Below are positions 14,783 through 18,637 of a stretch of 18,637 bases of DNA, in pieces; the stretch's first letter is position 1, and every line of letters starts with the position of its first letter. The stretch lies in assembly GCA_964524475.1 (NCBI GenBank), contig CAZGCO010000010.1, forward strand, positions 1 through 18,637, in the 5' to 3' direction. The translations under genes were made by a program, and so were the position numbers. The DNA comes from CAZYHU01 sp964524475. Lineage in GTDB: Bacteria > Patescibacteriota > Minisyncoccia > Phycocordibacterales > UBA1006. The notes beneath the pieces are model-generated. The model saw nothing but the letters and a program-made list of their open reading frames with translations, had not been told where the DNA came from and made no database searches.

Positions 14783-14868
14783 TTTTCCACACATGTTATA
14801 CACTGTATTTTAAACAATAAAATAGATAATTAAAAAATATGTGGATAAATATTTTAGTGTGTGTATAA
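14783..14868. other. DnaA-box cluster in the rpmH-dnaA gap (oriC part 1)
   Basis: Two perfect boxes on the minus strand lie at 14840-14848 (TGTGGATAA) and 14860-14868 (TGTGTATAA). One-mismatch sites lie at 14783-14791 (TTTTCCACA) and 14796-14804 (TTATACACT). A further perfect box lies just outside at 14608-14616. The gap is AT-rich and sits at the divergent rpmH/dnaA junction, the usual place of the upstream half of a bipartite bacterial origin. Confidence 0.75.
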
Positions 14869-14869
14869 T
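14864..14869 (+). promoter_or_regulatory. -10 element of dnaA overlapping a DnaA box
   Basis: A consensus TATAAT lies 38 bases before the dnaA ATG and shares five bases with the DnaA box at 14860-14868; a second box at 14840-14848 covers the -35 position. DnaA bound there would block the polymerase, the usual autorepression arrangement. No good -35 hexamer is visible. Confidence 0.6.
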
Positions 14870-14907
14870 AGGGTGTACAACACTATTAGTTTAATGAATG
14901 TTTAACT

Positions 14908-16245
14908 ATGGATATTTATAGCCTTTGGGATAAAGTATTGGTCGAGTTTGAATTGACCCTGTCAAAAAATCATTTTGATACCTGGTTCAAGGGTACCTAT
15001 CCTGTTCGTCAAGATGAAAATGTCTTGATTATTAGTGTACCTAATGAATTTGTTCGTGAATGGGTAGAATCTAATTATACAAAAGATATTTTAAAAATAA
15101 CTCAAACAACTAATCCAGAAATTAAAAAAGTTCAGTTTATTATTAGTAAAAAAGCAGAAGAAAAAATAAATATCATTCCCGAAACAACTTCTCGTCCAGA
15201 ATTACCCTTATCTGCAGGTATTAATCAAAAAAATAATCTTAATCCAAAATATACTCTAGAATCTTTAATTGTTGGACCATTTAACGAGGTTGCATATTCA
15301 GCAGGGCAGGCGATTATTAAAAAACCTGGGGCATACAATCCATTTTTCGTATATGGATCTACTGGTACTGGTAAAACTCACCTTGTACAAGGAATTGGTA
15401 ATGAACTACAAAAAATTCATCCAGACATATCATTATACTATGTGAGTGCTGATACTTTTTCTAATGATTTTATCCAAGCAATTCAAAACAAAAAAATAGA
15501 CCAATTAAAAGAAAAATATCGTTCTTTTGATGTACTTATTATGGATGATATCCAATTCCTTTCAGGGCGAGATAAAACCCAAGAAGAATTATTTCATTTA
15601 TTTAATAGTATGACCGAAAAAGGGAAGCAGATTTTGTTTACTTCTGATAAACACCCTAATCAAATTATAGGTCTTGAAGAACGTATAAAATCAAGACTTT
15701 CTGCGGGTATGGTAGTAGATATCACCCGACCAGAGTTTGAATCGAGATATGCTATTCTAAAATCAAAATCAGAGGAAAATAATATACTATTTTCTCCTGA
15801 AGTTCTCCAATTCGTTGCGCAACAAGTAGATGGAAGTATTCGTGAATTAGAGGGTATATTTAATACATTATCTGTACAACAAGAAATCCGCGCTAGAGTA
15901 TTAACTGTTTCTGAAGTAAAAGATATTATTAAAAACCATATAAAACCAAAACGTAGTATTTCTGTAGAAGAAATAACAAAAACTATTGCTCATTACTATC
16001 ATATAGAAGAATCAAGTCTCTATGAACAGGTTCGTCGTCGTGAAATCGTTCAAGCACGTCAAATAGCTATGTATATTATGCGTAATGATTATAATATTTC
16101 TTATCCTCTTATTGGGAGAAAATTAGGAGGTAAAGATCATACTACGGTAATGCATTCATGTGAAAAAATAGCAGAGGATATTGAAAAAAATCCTATTCTT
16201 GCACAAGATGTTGAACATATTCGATCAATGCTTGCAACATTATAA
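14908..16245 (+). CDS. dnaA: Chromosomal replication initiator DnaA
   Basis: DnaA binds DnaA boxes, oligomerises with ATP and melts the origin. The 445-residue protein has domain I (1-about 80, 'SLWDKVLVEFELTLSKNHFD'), a short linker, and the AAA+ domain III. Walker A 'GSTGTGKT' is at 150-157 and Walker B 'LIMDDIQF' around 210-217. The C-terminal domain IV carries the signature 'GGKDHTTVMHS' from 407. Walker A has Ser-Thr where many DnaAs have Gly-Val, a minor change. The ATG at 14908 gives an N-terminus of normal length. It is flanked by DnaA-box clusters on both sides and followed by dnaN, the standard order. Confidence 0.98.
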   Translation: MDIYSLWDKVLVEFELTLSKNHFDTWFKGTYPVRQDENVLIISVPNEFVREWVESNYTKDILKITQTTNPEIKKVQFIISKKAEEKINIIPETTSRPELPLSAGINQKNNLNPKYTLESLIVGPFNEVAYSAGQAIIKKPGAYNPFFVYGSTGTGKTHLVQGIGNELQKIHPDISLYYVSADTFSNDFIQAIQNKKIDQLKEKYRSFDVLIMDDIQFLSGRDKTQEELFHLFNSMTEKGKQILFTSDKHPNQIIGLEERIKSRLSAGMVVDITRPEFESRYAILKSKSEENNILFSPEVLQFVAQQVDGSIRELEGIFNTLSVQQEIRARVLTVSEVKDIIKNHIKPKRSISVEEITKTIAHYYHIEESSLYEQVRRREIVQARQIAMYIMRNDYNISYPLIGRKLGGKDHTTVMHSCEKIAEDIEKNPILAQDVEHIRSMLATL

Positions 16246-16505
16246 TTATATTTAATAAATACTTGTGTATAATATTTGTATAATTTTGTGGAAAAAATAA
16301 TTATAGTCTGTGTATATTTTTTAATTACTTGTGTAAAAGTTTTATATATAAAAAAATATAATCATACACACAACTATAATAATAGTTATACACAATAATA
16401 ATTTTATAAAAACTATTATTTTATATACTAAAAAATAGTTTCCACAGTTTCCACAATGGTAATATAGTTCTCTTCTTTTATTTAAAAATTATTTTATTAT
16501 TATTT
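16246..16505. other. Probable oriC part 2 / DNA unwinding region between dnaA and dnaN
   Basis: 260 bases with very high A+T and no gene. Perfect DnaA boxes lie at 16264-16272 (minus, TGTGTATAA) and 16386-16394 (plus, TTATACACA). Near-matches lie at 16287-16295, 16309-16317, 16330-16338 and 16362-16370. A tandem GTTTCCACA repeat sits at 16438-16455. AACTAT/ATAGTT occurs five times and forms two hairpins (arms 16372-16377/16382-16387 and 16410-16417/16434-16441). A TGG-TAATAT sequence at 16457-16465 is a candidate dnaN promoter. AT-only stretches such as 16339-16360 would melt easily. Confidence 0.75.
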
Positions 16506-17609
16506 ATGAAAATTTCTTGTGTAGCACAAAAAATAAAAAAAAGTGTTTCACTTGTTGAAAAGCTTGTTTTTAAAACACACACTATATCAAGCCTTACAGG
16601 TATTCATATACAGGCTGATGAAACACATATTACCTTGTCAGGGACAAATCTTTCTGCAGGGGTGAATGTATATATATCTGGGCGTATAGAAAAAACAGGA
16701 ACCCTAGTAGTTCCTGCGGTATTATTTTCTCAAATAATACAATCATTAGATGATAATGAGCAGGTATTATTAGAATTAACTGGATCACAATTAGTTATAT
16801 CTAGTAAAAATAGTCGTGTATCTATTAATACTCTTAATACATTAGATTATCCAAATATCCCTATTATTTCCGGAAATGATGTGTGTGAATATGATTTAAA
16901 ATCATTTACCCTTGGGGTGCGTTCAGTGAGTTTTGCTGCTCTAGTTTCAGAAATTAAGCCAGAAATATCCAGTGTATATTGGTATGAATCAGGAAAAGAA
17001 TCTATTTATGTAGCAACAGATGCATTTAGACTTGCAGAAAAGAGAATTGTATTAAAAAATGAAATTAACCATCCTGGGTGTTTATTACCTTTAAAAAACA
17101 TTCCAGACATGTTACGTATTACTAGTGAACATGAAGGAAATGCAGTATTTACTTTTAATGATCATCAAATGAGTATTACTCATAAAGATTTTTATTATAC
17201 TACACGATTAGTTTCAGGTAATTATCCCCAATATCAGTTAATTATTCCTAAAAATCATGAAACAACTGTTTTTATAGACAGTGATATGGTAATGAAATCA
17301 TTGCGAAGTACTCAGATATTTCATGATCGGTTTCATCAAGTAAAAATGAATATAGATAGTGAAACATCACAATGTATATTTAGTGTAAATAATAATGATA
17401 AAGGAGAAATGGTGACCAGTGTGCCCGCAGTTATTACTGGACCATCACAAGAGATTATTATTCATCAAAAAAATATTCAAGATGTATTAACAGTTATTAG
17501 TAGTCCAGAAATAGAAATACGAATTACTCAACCAACAAAACCATTAGTAATTAGTGGTCGTGATAAGGTCGATTTTATGTATATTATGATGCCAGTAAGT
17601 AGAGTGTAA
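16506..17609 (+). CDS. dnaN: DNA polymerase III beta sliding clamp
   Basis: The clamp is a ring-shaped dimer that tethers DNA polymerase III to DNA. The 367-residue length and three-fold repeated fold pattern fit the family. Recognisable landmarks are 'LVVPAVLFSQIIQSLDD' in domain I, 'YVATDAFRLAEKR' at about 165-180, 'YYTTRLVSGNYPQYQLIIPK' in the middle and the C-terminal 'DFMYIMMPVSRV', where the P-M region lines the partner-binding pocket. The start is the ATG at 16506 in a 'TATTATTTATG' context without a Shine-Dalgarno sequence. The next gene starts 1 base after its stop. Confidence 0.97.
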   Translation: MKISCVAQKIKKSVSLVEKLVFKTHTISSLTGIHIQADETHITLSGTNLSAGVNVYISGRIEKTGTLVVPAVLFSQIIQSLDDNEQVLLELTGSQLVISSKNSRVSINTLNTLDYPNIPIISGNDVCEYDLKSFTLGVRSVSFAALVSEIKPEISSVYWYESGKESIYVATDAFRLAEKRIVLKNEINHPGCLLPLKNIPDMLRITSEHEGNAVFTFNDHQMSITHKDFYYTTRLVSGNYPQYQLIIPKNHETTVFIDSDMVMKSLRSTQIFHDRFHQVKMNIDSETSQCIFSVNNNDKGEMVTSVPAVITGPSQEIIIHQKNIQDVLTVISSPEIEIRITQPTKPLVISGRDKVDFMYIMMPVSRV

Positions 17610-17610
17610 T

Positions 17611-17865
17611 ATGCAAACTGTACAGAGCTTATTAGGAAAGTTAGATGGATTTATTCCTCGTGAGGTAAAGATAAAAAACACTATTATTGATTGTGTGTCT
17701 GGATTATATAATATTGATTTAAATAAAAAAAATATTATTGTTTCTAGTTTTACTATACATTTTGATTGTCCATCACAGGTAAAATATATTCTCAGAACAA
17801 AACAAGATATTTTGAAAGAATGTGTTAATAAAAAATTAGGATACGAATTACAGATTTTTATATAA
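17611..17865 (+). CDS. Short DUF721/DciA-like protein
   Basis: The 84-residue protein is basic and fits the DUF721 layout: an N-terminal helix ('VQSLLGKLDGFIP'), a strand of type 'NIIVSSFTIHFDCPSQVKYI', a helix 'RTKQDILKECVNKKLG', and a final strand 'YELQIFI'. This matches the pattern '...s-L...L..kk..Il..iN..lg...i..i' of DciA, the helicase loader of bacteria that lack DnaC/DnaI. Its place 1 base after dnaN supports a replication role. It lacks the longer C-terminal tail of typical DciA. The assignment is by pattern and context, not certain. Confidence 0.72.
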   Translation: MQTVQSLLGKLDGFIPREVKIKNTIIDCVSGLYNIDLNKKNIIVSSFTIHFDCPSQVKYILRTKQDILKECVNKKLGYELQIFI

Positions 17866-17900
17866 AAAATAAAACCCTTATAGGGTTTTATTTTTTATAT
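17860..17900. terminator. Bidirectional terminator with 19-bp perfect stem
   Basis: Arms at 17860-17878 and 17882-17900 are perfect complements around a TAT loop, with an ACCCT/AGGGT core and A/T flanks. The structure includes the stop codon of the DUF721-like gene (17863-17865) and touches that of the PBP gene (17900-17902), so it serves both convergent genes. Confidence 0.92.
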
Positions 17901-18637
17901 TATTCGGTAATAATTAATGGAATAGATACCATACCACGATTATATGCATTATCAATTACTGTAATAGTTAATGTACCTGAACCTGTAAGAATACTATAAT
18001 TTTCAGGAATAAAAGAAAGTATTTTTTGATCAGGTGAATATGATTCTAATTGTTGTCCATTAAAAGATAGAATAATTTTATTTAAAGGGTTTATTGATGA
18101 TATGTTATTTATAGAAACAGTTACGGTATTATGAATACTAAAAGTATTTTTATTATCAGTCAGGGTTGCTGAAACTTTTGGGGTAGAAAATTCTGTATGA
18201 ACTGTGTCGTTAAAATTAGGACGAATAGGTTCCCCTGGAATCTTTGAGCGATTGTTTTGTACCCATTGTTGTACCCCTGCTTGCCAACGATTTAATTGAC
18301 CATCTGTATGATTATTAGAAAGCTTGTTCGGGTTCTCTTTATCTATCCAATACAATATTGACTGTACGTTTGGTATTACTCTTTCTTCGCGGGTTTCATT
18401 TGGGGTATATTCTGTTGCTACACCTCCTGATATTTTATCTACCCAAAATGATTCTCCTCCCCACCATTTTCCACGTATTACTGGTGGTTTTGTAGTATCA
18501 GCACCTCCTGCAGGTTTAAAGTTTTCTGTACCCATTTTTTCTATTGCTGCGGTCATAAATGTGTTCCATGCAGGACCTGATATTGCAGAACCTTTTTTCA
18601 TAGGTTTATTATCATTATTTCCTGACCATACACCAAC
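17900..18637 (-). CDS. Class A penicillin-binding protein (PBP1A-type), C-terminal part
   Basis: The frame is open to the window edge, so only the last 245 residues are present. They begin 'VGVWSGNNDNKPM', the segment that follows the KTG box of the transpeptidase domain in PBP1A-type enzymes, and continue 'GSAISGPAWNTFM'. The motif 'PPVIRGKWWGG' and 'VDKISGGVATEYTPNETREE' come next, typical for the post-catalytic region. The last 100 or so residues ('SATLTDNKNTFSIHNTVTVS' to the end) are beta-rich and look like an Ig-type extracellular domain. Such enzymes polymerise and cross-link peptidoglycan outside the membrane. The catalytic Ser, SxN and KTG motifs and the glycosyltransferase domain lie beyond the window. 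The ATG at 18601 is an internal Met. Confidence 0.93.
   Translation of the reverse strand, partial: VGVWSGNNDNKPMKKGSAISGPAWNTFMTAAIEKMGTENFKPAGGADTTKPPVIRGKWWGGESFWVDKISGGVATEYTPNETREERVIPNVQSILYWIDKENPNKLSNNHTDGQLNRWQAGVQQWVQNNRSKIPGEPIRPNFNDTVHTEFSTPKVSATLTDNKNTFSIHNTVTVSINNISSINPLNKIILSFNGQQLESYSPDQKILSFIPENYSILTGSGTLTITVIDNAYNRGMVSIPLIITE

Overview
The window looks like chromosomal DNA from a small-genome bacterium of the Patescibacteria/CPR type (inference). The DNA is AT-rich. Housekeeping proteins are short, including a 233-residue YidC without a large periplasmic domain. Sixteen of seventeen genes end in TAA, and almost no gene has a Shine-Dalgarno sequence. Several secreted proteins carry modules I associate with CPR surface proteins: an N-terminal 'GYSPGATLDPDC' motif, 'ALDVVG' fibre repeats, a Peptidase_S74 (endosialidase-type) chaperone and 'CNNGIDDD' motifs. 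TGA is not read as an amino acid, because the one gene ending in TGA is followed at once by a terminator. No tRNA, rRNA, CRISPR array or transposase was seen.

Left part, 1-13301. The 3' end of fusA (EF-G) closes on a 25-bp perfect-stem terminator. A four-gene operon follows (1939-5515): a small single-pass membrane protein and three secreted modular proteins. Next is an isolated gene with its own promoter and terminator (5634-6509), encoding a secreted protein with a Bacteroidota-like signal peptide and the only TGA stop. After it comes a 1050-residue surface fibre (6675-9827) with YadA-like repeats and a self-cleaving S74 domain. Last is a two-gene unit: a VirB6/TrbL-like multi-pass membrane protein with a very long coiled coil (9922-12690) and a 191-residue companion (12694-13269). 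Together these read as a cell-surface and secretion region, possibly used for attachment to other cells; that role is inferred.

Right part, 13309-18637. This is the classical replication-origin neighbourhood: yidC, yidD, rnpA and rpmH on the minus strand, divergent from dnaA, dnaN and a short DUF721/DciA-like gene on the plus strand. Perfect DnaA boxes (TTATNCACA) lie both in the rpmH-dnaA gap and in the very AT-rich dnaA-dnaN gap, suggesting a two-part oriC. The window ends inside a class A penicillin-binding protein gene that converges on the dnaN operon.

Transcription units are cleanly separated by hairpin terminators, and most promoters are recognisable by a TATACT-like -10, often of the extended TGn type. 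For rpmH and the VirB6-like gene the -10 lies so close to the ATG that leaderless mRNAs are expected.
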